Made by a program: the position numbers and the translations under genes. A stretch of DNA of 64,000 nucleotides from Cryptomeria japonica. Lineage: Eukaryota; Streptophyta; Pinopsida; Cupressales; Cupressaceae. The stretch is from positions 878,443,220 to 878,507,219 of the forward strand of contig NC_081409.1 of assembly GCF_030272615.1 (NCBI RefSeq), written 5' to 3'. How positions within the stretch are numbered: position 1 is the first letter of the stretch; every line of letters starts with the position of its first letter. Of the stretch, positions 13,601-24,032 are shown piece by piece. A model generated the notes under the pieces. It did no database searches, was not told the DNA's origin, and saw only the letters and a list, made by a program, of their open reading frames with translations.

Positions 13601-13699
13601 TATGAATATGTTGATGTTGACAAACATATATCTGCAAAATTTTCAAAAGCCTTAATCCTAGCTCCTAGAAACGAACAAAGTGACTTAGCACGAGCATAG
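10601..13699 (+). pseudogene. Gypsy-type gag-protease polyprotein of element A, followed by a Pro-rich tail
   Basis: One frame of about 1,030 codons with no frameshift seen, broken only by in-frame stops (for example 10784 TAA, 11114 TAA, 11483 TAG, 11780 TAA, 12374 TGA). Order: Ser/Pro-rich N-terminus; retrotransposon gag domain near 11,270-11,770 (LYIGKGDPLTHVKTFQT, ALQWYFSLP); a zinc-finger-like CQFHRQPGHDTEKC near 12,090; and a retropepsin-like region at 12,440-12,770 (GVLIDPSCMVNIIT, then LGYP-stop-LSS where the family has LGxPWL). A Pro-rich region follows at 12,950-13,260, then an acidic tail. The protease has the Asp but Pro-Ser instead of the usual Thr/Ser/Gly-Gly. No RT, RNase H or integrase follows, so A seems non-autonomous. 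Confidence 0.82.
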
Positions 13700-14196
13700 T
13701 CCTTGTTTGGATCTTGTGATAGCTCCATTTATTGTGCTTAATGTCGCTCCTCTGGCGTGTTTCCCGCCTTCCCAAAATAGTGATCAGCAAGATTGGGAAG
13801 TGGATGTTGTGCTAGACTAGTTAAATTAGCACCATGGATCCTCTACCTCTCTCCTTTCTTTCTCTTTTGTGACCATTATTTTATGTGTATCCCTATTCTT
13901 CTATTTGTTGTCCCTACTAATGTCTACTTGAGGATGATGCAAACCATTGAGATCTCTTTTGGTCTCTTTCATGTTGACTCAAAGGACACTTGTATTCCCT
14001 TTCTTCCAAGGTGGTTTCTTTTCTTTGGGGAATGAGGACTATTCTATACATATATATACATGATATACATGAGTTATCATACAACATTTTGACCCCAATG
14101 AATGTGAAGCCAACTCCTGCTTTGTGTTTTGTGTTCATTATCCTTGGGTTTATTCCTCAATTGGGGGCTAAATCCTTGCGATAATGTGCTCCCTCT
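13700..14196 (+). other. Non-coding internal tail of element A (left piece)
   Basis: No supported gene. It contains a purine-rich motif TTGGGGGCTAAAT at about 14,161, nearly repeating the tract at 34,895-34,907 that directly precedes A's 3' LTR. It ends in CCTCT (14,192-14,196), the left target duplication of element B. Confidence 0.6.
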
Positions 14197-15667
14197 TGAT
14201 AGTTCTGATACTTAATATAAGTATAGATCCAATAGCCAACAAGATGAGAGGGGGGGGGTGAATCATACAAACTTATTCATCCATAAAAACATTAGATTCA
14301 CCCTCGGTAACATATATCAGTCATATAATCAAAAACTGTCAAACATGCAAACTCAAAAGCATATGAACAATATAAACCTCATAACACTAGATTTAACGTG
14401 GAAACCCAAAATAGGGAAAACCCATTGTGAGATTTTGGACCCACTAAGAAATATAATCTTCTAGAGTATGCTCGGTTAAAAGCCAATCCTGTTAAAGATT
14501 ACAAAACAAATTGCTAGATGTGACCCGGTTAAGGGATTTCCCTCAGATCTATTAGGATCTTCACTTTGTTAGAAGTGACCTTGTTAAAGGATTTCAAACA
14601 CTCAATCAGAATGTCACCTTGTTAGAGGATTTACATATAAGACTATTAAGTCCACTCGGTTAAGAGATTTCCTATCACTTTCACAAAATAACAGTAATAC
14701 AATCTATCTACAACTTCACATCTAAAATGCTAAAGCAGATTCTTATTTGTTCAATACAATCTAGACATAGAACTAATCTTGTCTATCTGTTGGGCATCAA
14801 TACTCTATTATTCTAACAGGTCTTCAAGATTCTGTGCTCAGTAATCACTATGTAGCATCCCTATGCATACACTTGCCCGCATACATTGTTTATCAATAGT
14901 TCCTTATTTATAAACAATCTTCTAACCAATTAATCTCCTTGATCACATTTCCCATGATCAATCATAGCCATCAGATCTTCAATCTTGTCCAGGTTCATTG
15001 TATCTTACAATCTGAAAACATTTTACCCCACCTCAGAACTTGCACATTCATCTTGGAACTTGTGTTAGGGTAATGCAGTTCAATCTGAGCTGTAGATCTT
15101 CTTGCCGACTTTTCATTGCTTTAGATTCATTAACAAACTTTTTCTATGGCTTGCCAATCATTGATCCGCTCTAGCTCATCAACATCTTTCATTAAATATC
15201 ACATGTAAACATTTAATGCATTCTATTATAGCTCAGTTACAACTTAGTGAATACTAAACTTTACTCGGTAGACATTCTGTCTTTATTAACCGACTGTGAT
15301 AACCTTAGGGTTTACCGACTAGGTTCTTTGCTTGATAACATAGTATAGTATTAACCTTTACATTTTACAACATATGTATGATGTTAGAACAATCTAAAAC
15401 ATCAAGATCTCATCATTGCCTGACTCGGTAGAGTTTCCCATTGAATAACTTATCCCTTTATTCATCATATTATTTCCTGTGTCTTTACCGACTTCTTTAT
15501 AATCTTCATATCATATTTCTTAAGATATGGCAACATCATACTGAATTAGAAAATCAATTTCTTGACATCAATGACAAAATAATAATATCAAGATAGTAAA
15601 ACATCTTTAATCAATTATGTCCATAATCATCAACAACCTTCTTAATATCCTTGAAATATTGCCAACA
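14197..15667 (-). repeat. 3' LTR of copia element B
   Basis: On the minus strand it runs from TGTTGGCAATATT to CAGAACTATCA. It includes the block near 14,395-14,430 (TTTCCACGTTAAAT on the minus strand), a G-rich tract at 14,245-14,260 and four or five CCGGTTAAGGGATTT-like motifs at 14,470-14,670. It pairs with 33,021-34,511. Confidence 0.93.
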
Positions 15668-16069
15668 ATCTCCCCCTTTGGCATTGATGGCAAAACCAAT
15701 TGATTTGACCTTTAAGAATTCAAATTGCAGTGATTCTAAAATGCTAAAATGCTCTCCCCCATACATCAGACTTCTCTTCTGGTTTCAATCTGTAGTCTTT
15801 TCTCAGTTTTCTCCCCCTGGGTAGGTCTTCTCCTTCTTGGTCTTCTCCTTGGTCTTCTCCTCGGTCTTCTCCCCCTTTGACAACAATGCCAAAAAGAATA
15901 GAACTAAAACATAATTTCTTGCTGTAAGAAGTTATTTCATGTTGTTCTGTATCATTTTTTGTATTATCCCAGTACACTTTCAGAAAAACATTCTAAAGTG
16001 TATCACTCCAGCATCAGCTCCCTAAAAGATATTCAATAGTCATTGAAGTGATACTTTCACCGATCTCGG
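15668..16069 (-). promoter_or_regulatory. Polypurine tract and 3' untranslated part of element B
   Basis: On the minus strand AAAGGGGGAGAT abuts the 3' LTR (15,668-15,679), as expected for the plus-strand primer. Further left in transcript order, 15,815-15,880 holds tandem purine-rich units like GGAGAAGACCAAGGA. The open frame across them is low complexity and I do not call it a gene. Confidence 0.85.
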
Positions 16070-18501
16070 TCAGTGAGTAAAAGATAGGGGTAGGACCCCT
16101 AACTTACTTCTGAGATATTCAAAAGTGTCATTTGGTAGTGGCTTGGTGAAGATATCAGTTATTTGTTCCTTTGTGCTAACATATTCCAACACCACTTTCT
16201 TCTCTTGAGCTTCTTCTCTAAGATAATGATATTTGATAGATATGTGCTTTGTTTTAGAGTGCATAACAAGGTTCTTTGAAATATTAATGGCACTAGTATT
16301 GTCACAAAATATAGTTACTGGCTCTTTAACTTTCTCATTTATACCTTCCAACAATTGTTTGATCCATGCAATGTTGGTACAATTCAGTGCTGCAGCAACA
16401 TATTAAGCTTCGGATGTTGACTGAGAAACACATCCTTGTTTCTTGCTAAGCCAACTCACTAGTCTTTCTCCTAAGAAGAAAGCTCCTCCACTTGTGCTTT
16501 TTTTGTCATCAATGTTGCCTGCCCAATCAACATCAGTATAAACTTTTAAATCAAAATTATTTCCTGTCTGATATACTAAGCCATAATCTTCAGTGCCTTT
16601 CAAGTATCTGAAAATTCTTTTGATTACTATCATGTGTATTTCTTTAGGATCTGTAGAGAATCTTGCATTAATACCTACTGCATGTGCTATATCTAGCCTA
16701 CTATGAACAACATATTGTAGTTTTCCAATCATGGATTGGTAGAGTGTCTCATCAATAGATGCAGATTCATCATTCTTTGATAGTTTGCAGTTTGTAGTCA
16801 TAGGAGTACTTACTAGTTTGGAATCCTTCATTCCAAATTTCTTCAAGATTTCCTTTATGTATTTGGATTGAGTAATGAAAATTTCATTTTTCATTTGCAG
16901 TATCTATAAGCCTATAAAATACTTTATCTCACTGATTAATGACATCTCAAATTCTTTGCTCATTTCATTTCCAAAGTTCTTGCATAAAGAGTCATTTCCA
17001 CAAAATATAATATCATCAACAAATATGGCTGAGATTAGTATTCCATTTTCATCATTCTTCATGTACATGTTGTTGTTCTCACTTGTCCTTATAAAGCCAA
17101 TCTTAATCAAATAAGAGTGCAATCTTTCATACCATGCTCTAGGTGCTTGTTTCAGACCATATAAAGCTTTGTTCAATTTACATACCTGATCTTTATTATT
17201 GTCTTCAACAAATCCTTCAAATTGTTCAATGAAAACTTCTTCTTCTAATATTCCATTCAGAAATGCAGATTTGACATCCATTTGATATACCTTGAAGTTC
17301 TTGAAAGTAGCATATGCCAACAATGTTCTAACTCCTTCAAGTCTAGCAATAGGTGCAAAAGTCTCACCATAATCAATTCCTTCTTCTTGGGCATAACCTT
17401 TGCAAACCAATCTTGCTTTGTTCCGAATGACCTCACCTTTCTCATTTAGCTTGTTTCTGAAGATCCATTTTGTACCGATTACATTTTTGTCCTTTCATCT
17501 TGGGACCAATGTCCATGTGTCATTCTTCTTGATTTGATCAATCTCTTCAGTCATAGCATTTATCCAATCTTCACTGTTGAATGCCTCTTTCACTATCCTT
17601 GGTTCGTCAGATATCAAACATGTGTTCTGTCTCAGTTTCTTCCTTGTCATCACTGGATCATCCTTATCTCCTATAATCTGACTTGGTGCATGGTGTCTTC
17701 TAACATATTTAGCTAATGCAGGCTCGGTAGGCTCTGTATGATACTCATCATCACTTGGTAACTGGATATCTTCCTCATTTCCTTCAATAGTTATCTCGGT
17801 AGGACTTCTCAGTTGCACATAGACAAATTCATCATAGTCTTCTGGTTCTTTGGAATTCCTGTCATCAGTTCTTTCTGCAAATTCATCAATTTTCACATTT
17901 GCACTTTCTACTATTTTGTTAGATGATTTGATCAGAAATTTAAATGCTTTGCTTCTAGAAGAATATCCTAGAAATGTTCCTTCTTCACTTTTCTAATCAA
18001 ACTTGCCATTTCTATCATCTTTATGAACATAGCATTTGCTTCCAAAGATCTTAAAATAACTTACATTAGGTTTCTTGCCATACCAGATTCAATAAGGTGT
18101 CTTCAAAGTACCTTTCTTCAATTGAACTCGGTTCAAGGTGTAAACAGTTGTGCTTATTCCTTCTCTCCAAAATGTTTGTGGAACCTTCTTCTCAATCATC
18201 AGTGTTCTAGCACAATCCACAATAGATCTGTTTCTTCTTTCAGCTATTCCATTTTGTTGTGGAGTCCTTGGTGCAGAGACTTGTCTTTTAATACCATGAT
18301 CATTACAAAATAGGTTGAAATCATCAGAAGTGAATTCTCCTCCTCTATCTGATCTAAGACATTTCAGTTGTCTTCCTGTTTCATTTTCAACTCTAGCCTT
18401 GTACCACTTAAAAATTTAAAAAGCTTCTGATTTTTCTTGTAAAAACATTACTGACATCATCCTTGAATAATCATCCACAAATAATATGAAATACTTGTTA
18501 C
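16070..18501 (-). pseudogene. Copia pol of element B: integrase end, reverse transcriptase, RNase H
   Basis: One frame with in-frame stops. Left of the C insertion come the integrase C-terminal part (18,501 to about 18,000) and an acidic linker with RHHAPSQIIGD. The RT follows (17,470-16,650): YQMDVKSAFLNG near 17,280, LYGLKQAPRAWY, and catalytic FVDDIIF near 17,020. RNase H runs from 16,600 to 16,070: DVDWAGN, KKSTSGGAFF, SEA-stop-YVAA, FCDNTSAI, and the terminal DIFTKPLP motif. In-frame stops lie at 17,495 (TGA), 16,904 (TAG, where Gln is usual) and 16,403 (TAA). The far N-terminal half lies at 31,202-32,956. Confidence 0.93.
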
Positions 18502-19273
18502 TGTGTATGGTGAAAATGGATAACAATAATAATAATATTGAAAGGCTAAATGAATTCAACCACCAAACCCTAGCCTAACAATCAACAAAGATCCACCATA
18601 ACATATGAAGATTATCTAAGACAATGCAAATCAAATGAAATCACAAAGATTATACCATTACATGTCCAATAGGGTTTTGATCTCCATTCTTCCTATCTCC
18701 ATTGATCTTGCTTGATATATTTGCTCTTAAATTTTATATGCACAAGAGCTCAACAAAGAACGGAATGTGGTTGCAAGTAGGATCGTAGTGTAGTCAAAAA
18801 AGTCATTAGAATGCTTGATTAGGGTTTGATAATGAAGGAAGCATCTCCTTAAATAGAAGACACAATATGAAATGGAGGGATAAGATTGAGAGGTGTAAAA
18901 GGAGGTCGGCTACGATTAGAGGGTAGGTAGAAGAAATAATAAAATAATGAAAGAGGTAGGTAGTGTAGGAATTAAGAGATGAATGACATGTGTCATGTGT
19001 AGAAAAAGATAATGAATTAATTAAATAAATAAAGATTTATTTAATTAATAGAAGAAGTGGGATCAATTAAATAAATAAGATATTTATTTAATTTAAGAAA
19101 ATGATAATTTAAATAAATAAATGTATTTATTTAAATGAGAAATAAGGCTAGAAGAGGATAAATGAATTAATTAAATAAATAAAGATTTATTTAATTAATA
19201 GAAGAATTAAGCTTAGATAATTAAATAAATAAAATATTTATTTAATTAGACATGACAATTTTAGGTCTCTACA
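18502..19273 (-). repeat. 3' LTR of gypsy element C
   Basis: On the plus strand it runs TGTGTATGGTG to GGTCTCTACA. Positions 19,013-19,250 hold five A/T-rich palindromes of 26-34 bases, each of the form TTAAATAAATAA facing TTATTTAATT. The same five occur in the other LTR. Confidence 0.95.
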
Positions 19274-19287
19274 TTTTGCCCCTCTTT
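19274..19287 (-). promoter_or_regulatory. Polypurine tract of element C
   Basis: On the minus strand AAAGAGGGGCAAAA lies directly against the LTR start TGTAGAGACC. This places the 3' LTR on the left and shows that C is minus-strand. Confidence 0.85.
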
Positions 19288-19683
19288 GAGACAATGCGGC
19301 TTGTCGTGTTGTTTCAAAGAAGATAAGATGAACTGATACAGAGTTGCCCCAGAATGGGAATGATATGCCCCCTCGAGAGATTGGATGAAAATGTCTAAAA
19401 AGATTGCAGACAATCTCTCGATAAGAAAGAAAGGCTAGAATGGACTGATCGGATAAAGTGACAAAGTCACGGGATGAGGAAGACTGACTCGGGAAATGAA
19501 GGCTAAGGCCAAGGTAGGCTATAAGATAGACCATGGGCAAAAGACATCCTCATTGTCATCTACACCTTCACGAGATCAAAGTGCAGAGCAGGAAAAGAGC
19601 AGCAGCAGTCAGCAGCAATGGCTTCCGTGCACAGATTCAACCGTGTTTGACGATTTCAGAGGCCAGCAGAGGCAAGAGAGCCG

Positions 19684-20353
19684 GTAAGTACCACCAAGCC
19701 TCCTCGTACTTTGATGCATTTATTATTGTCATTAATGCATGCTAGTTAGAGAAATAAATGCGCTTAGGAATAGGGTACAAAAAAGTCTGAAAACGTGTAA
19801 CCATGTCTGCGTCGGTGTCAGGCACATCTGTGTCTGACAGGTGCATCTATGTCGGTGTCAGGCGCATCTGTGTCTGGAACCGCGTTTGCGTCAAATGCGG
19901 GCGCGTCTGCGTTGAAAAAATGCAAGTTTTGGTCTCCGAGGTCAAATCGGCAGTTCTGTGATGAACATACGCTATCGATTGGATAAGCTGCTGAGAGGAT
20001 ACACTCAAGCAGGTCCTCTAGGAAGACTCGGATAGATCAAGGCACTTTGTGATGAACAGTGAGTACCAAGATAGAGTACTTTGTGATGAACAGGGAGTAC
20101 CCCAAAGTATGAGCAACACTTTGTGATGAACAGGGAGTGCAAATGTGAGTAACACTTTGTGATGAACAGGGAGTGTCACACACGTAGTACTTTGTGATGA
20201 ACAGGGAGTACCACTAGGATAAATAGCAACACTTTGTGATGAACAGTGAGTGTCACTATGATAGATAACCATATGCATTTAGGTAGCTAGTAGCATTTTG
20301 TGATAAACAGTGAATGCCACCATGACTGACATGATTGATTTGCTTGACTGCAG
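19684..20353 (+). other. Predicted intron of the PMD gene
   Basis: 670 bases from GTAAGT to TTGCTTGACTGCAG. Removing it joins the ATG exon in phase to the conserved PMD exon. It carries a CpG-rich repeat (about 19,806-19,918) and a hairpin array (20,041-20,318). An intron on the strand opposite the element transcript would not be removed from the genomic RNA and so can persist through transposition. Confidence 0.7.
20041..20318 (+). repeat. Tandem array of seven short hairpins with covarying stems
   Basis: Seven units, mostly every 35-42 bases, share the loop TTGTGATGAACAGGG (or AGTG ending) between short inverted arms. Arms are GTACT/AGTAC (20,076 and 20,187), ACACT/AGTGT (20,152 and 20,229), CACT/AGTG (20,117) and GCATT/AATGC (20,293); the first unit (20,041) has one mismatch. 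Arms change together while the loop is kept, which suggests selection or copying on structure. A degenerate loop-only copy sits near 19,960. Confidence 0.85.
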
Positions 20354-22315
20354 GAGTACTTGCCTATGCTAGAGTCACGGGAGAGATTCCCGTCGACACA
20401 GAGATTGCGACCTGAGTTGTCGTTTCAGGATAGAGCTGCCATCGAGGAGATGGGTTTGAGACATATATTGTATGTGCCTAAGTTTCAGGCGAACATGGGT
20501 TTGCTGACTGCGCTTACTGAGAGATGGCACTCGGAGACGTGTACCTTCCATTTGCCGATGGGTGAGATGACAGTCACCCTTGAGGATGTCTACAGGATTC
20601 TACGGATACCGATTGATGGAGAGTTGATTCCATATGATCATGACGGAGACAGGGAGGCATTGAGACGGGTGTTCCAGGATCCCAGCCTAGAGATGAGGGC
20701 AGGACACGTGGCATGGGACACCATGACCGCTACAGGGTTAGCATTGCTGGCCATGATCGGAGGAGCGATCAGTGGATTTCTATGCCCAGACAGGGTGACA
20801 CGGAGATTGGCTGTGGGCTGGGGGAGAGCGCTGGAGACACTGGTGACAGATCACACCAGATATGCCTGGGGACCATGTGTATTGGCCCACCTGTACTAGG
20901 AGCTTCACCAGTTTGTATACCATGGGTCAGTGGGATTGGGTTGCGGGGTGACACTACTGCAGGTTTGGACCTATGAGCATCTGCCAGTGACGAGGTCGAT
21001 ACACTTCCGAGGCAGGGGACATGGATGCAGCTTTGTTCATTTATACGACATGATCACTTCGCAGCCGCGGATTGGCAGGTTAGAGCATTGGCGGTGAGTG
21101 CTGGATGATATTGATGTAGTCATCTGGAGACCGTATCTAGGATGCGAGGAGTGGGAGGATGATGCAGTGGAGCTGCCATACACCTTTTGAAGTAGGTACC
21201 TGATTGGGCGGATGCCCTATGTATTAGAGAGGCAGCTTGTGGACAGGGTATGCAGGCAGTATGGCAGGATCCAGAGGATGCCATGAGGCTCGGGTATGTA
21301 TGCCCATACAGTTAGGGATCAGGCGTAGTTTGGGCCTTTATTGTCATATGATCAGGTGGTCACACAGCTGCCAGAGATGATACCCCTACCCTGGGACATG
21401 TGGCCAGAGGTCGACAATGCTAGGATGGATGTTGAGTATTCAGCATATTGGGCAGAGCATCCATTCCCACGACTGATAGATCCAGGGGAGCTGTTGGAGG
21501 GAGATGGAGGAGGAGATGATGATGATGATGGCAGAGGTGATGGGGGTAGAGGCCGATGGAGGCGGAGGGGAGTAGTTGGGGAGAGGAGGGTTGCACCTCG
21601 GAGAGAGGGTGGAGAGGAGCGATAGGCTCAGGTGGTGAGGGGTCGCAGAGGATTACCCCTACAGGTACCAGCAGCACAGGGTCATAGGCAGAGATAGGGA
21701 CAGGGATAGGTGCAGGGACAGGTGCAGGGACAGAGGCATGCACAGTGACAGGCACCAGTATAGGTACCGATACAGGGGCAGGCACCTGCAGAGGGAGAGC
21801 CACAGGCCGAGGCAGAGGGTGGGGATCCAGAGGAGGATGAGCTGATTGAGCTCAGGGAGATCTGCTAGGGTCAGGCAGATGAGATACAGGAGTTGGAGAG
21901 GGAGAGAGATCGGCTCCGGACCAGGCTCAGGGATACTGAGCGAGAGAGAGATCAGGCGATTCAGCGCTACACAGAGGCTGAGATAGCGCTGAGGGCAGGG
22001 AGGCAAGCGGCAGAGGACACAGGGGCAGGCTATGTATATGTCCTGCGGGCAGGAGAGGAGATTGGATACTAGAGGGACCTCTACTACGGTGCAGTGTCGG
22101 CAGATCAGCGGGCGAGGAGCTTCTATAGACCGTCGCATACAGCGATAACTACGGGAGGGAGTCAGAGGAGGCAGGCATCGAGTGGTGGGGTCATGGGTCC
22201 TCCACCACCACCAGATAGAGGGGGCAGGCAGGATGATCCTGGGGCGGGTCCCTCGGGGGCTCAGATTCTGTCGAGGCTAGGCAGCACCAAGGGAGGGAGT
22301 TCGTCATCGCCTTAG

Positions 22316-24032
22316 AGGGCTTCCATTGTATCAGTTTTGTACCATTGTTTTGTATTGTAGACACCTGCGGGTGCTTTTGTAGCCATATGTATTTTTGACA
22401 TCATTGTACCATGACACTTATGATTATATATATGAGATGATTCATTTTTTTTGCGGCAGCTATATGCATGTGTACCTATGTGATGAGATGTTTAATGATG
22501 TATGTTTCTATGTGATGCTTATGATATGGATGCAAATATGTATATGATGCAATGCAATATATTTTTGTTCTTTTATGTTTTATATGTGTATGCATGATGC
22601 AAATGTGAATGTAAGTAATGCAGATGAATATGCAAATGTAAATTGTGCTAACAGGTGTTGTGTGTAGGATGTGATGCAATTGTGATATCTAAATGTATGT
22701 ATGAAATGCTTATATGTGGAAATGCAGGTGCAACTACATGAGATGCAAATGTTTTTGGTGTGTCATTATACTCAGTCATGTGATAGCAGGCTACGTGGAC
22801 TCGAGAAGGACGATGGAAGTCAATCAAGAAAGGGGGATGGAAGACAGAAGATATGAAAGTGAAAGAGCTTCTTGTGCGTTATCATCATTGAGCTTTATTA
22901 TGGCAAAATAGGTTATGACAATCGAGGCATATGTTCGACCTAGAAAGTCATTGTACCTATTTGCATGGAGATAAGATAGTCACAAACAAAGGATGCCCCA
23001 GTTCATACTAGACTCACAGTGTCCTCATATCCTTGGACAAGTCATAGCATTACTAAGAGACAATCCACAGAAAGAAAATTCCAATAGGTGACGATACCCC
23101 ATCCTCGCCTTTCTAGTCAAAGACATCCTGGAGATAGAATCTCTAGTCAGACACATCCCGGAAAAGCTAAAAGACATGTCACCAAAAAAGATGAAATCAA
23201 AAGAAAACCAAGACTCGACACCAAGATCCATTGTAGTCCTCAAGTTTAGTGTCTCTTGTCACTTGTATAAGTCTTATTTGATTGTGGTCACAATGTTTAC
23301 TTTCACAGAAAGGATAGATAGCACTGAACCATAATGTTGTCTGAGTTTGTTGAAAGATTTGATTTCTTGAAGCCCATTGTTGCTGCTGTGTCTCATCTGA
23401 AACTGACTGAATCCATGAAACTAATACTTTATTGCGGAGAAGATGAAACTTTATTGCGGATTGTGTGCAAATAGACTTAAGAAAGCTAGAAGAAACTTTA
23501 CTCCTTGAAACATGTGATGTTCTCAGTTCCACACCCATCACTAGACGTAGGATTTTGCCTTAGCCACAGATAGGGTCTGATTTATTATGGATGGAAAGGA
23601 ATGAAAAGGGAGGTTTATTATGAATGGCTAACCAATCTTGGGTAGATCAATAACAAGCCATGATGGGACTGGGTAAGTTTATTATGGATGAATACGTTGT
23701 GAGTGTGTGCGAAGTGAAAGGATGAAAGAGAATCCTGAAGAAGGGAGGAGCAATGTCTCTACGCATGGCACTCGTGACCCAGTTTTCACCATGGTACTTG
23801 CCTAGGGTGCCACCGAAGTGGTTTTCACCGTTGGACGAAATTATTTCTCTTTACTTTTTTTGATCTTTCAATGTTTTTTGTGTCACGAGGCACCTGTTTG
23901 CCAGGTTTTCACCAAGTAACGATTTTTTTGTTTTATAAATTTTTTTTTTGTATTTTTGAATTTTTTGATTTTTTTTTGTATTTTTGAAATTTTTGATTTT
24001 TTTGTATTTTTGAATTAGGATACTCTGAAGAG
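22316..24032. other. Internal non-coding region of element C between PMD gene and integrase remnant
   Basis: No supported gene. 22,440-22,720 is low complexity, rich in TATG and ATGCAAATG. 23,930-24,020 is a T-rich run with repeats of TTTTTTGTATTTTTGAA. Short open frames on both strands show no domain and look like noise. Confidence 0.6.

Larger units (their letters stand above)
19618..22315 (+). pseudogene. Plant mobile domain (PMD) gene, two exons, opposite strand to element C gag
   Basis: Exon 1 is 19,618-19,683 and exon 2 is 20,354-22,315. The ATG at 19,618 has a good context (GCAATGGCT). The exon ends in CCG before a consensus donor GTAAGT, and the acceptor TTGACTGCAG joins in phase 0. 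The spliced frame is 675 codons with no frameshift. Domains: PMD (about residues 40-270), with FHLPMGEMTVTLEDV and LRIPIDGE near 20,555-20,625 and YAWGPCVLAHLY near 20,860. Then come an acidic Gly/Asp stretch, a Gln/Val-Pro repeat (21,690-21,800), a coiled coil (DEIQELERERDRLRTRLRD) and a Ser/Pro tail. Thirteen internal stops (one TGA in exon 1; eight TAG and four TGA in exon 2; no TAA) kill it. The family includes MAIN/MAIL1-type nuclear proteins and versions carried by transposons. Confidence 0.85.

Noticed and set aside
15744-15977. Open frame with repeated Gly-Glu-Asp-Gln
   Set aside because: Low-complexity purine repeats next to the polypurine tract of element B; no evidence of a protein.
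20018-20278. Minus-strand open frame with a repeated Cys-Ser-Ser-Gln-Ser peptide
   Set aside because: The peptide repeats only because the hairpin array repeats. It lies inside the predicted intron and has no start context or domain.
20041-20318. CRISPR array
   Set aside because: Spaced repeats with hairpins look similar, but spacers are short and uneven, there are no cas genes, and the context is a plant retrotransposon.
21420-22138. Two minus-strand open frames rich in Pro, Val and Leu
   Set aside because: They are shadows of the repetitive Gln/Gly-rich end of the PMD gene on the plus strand.
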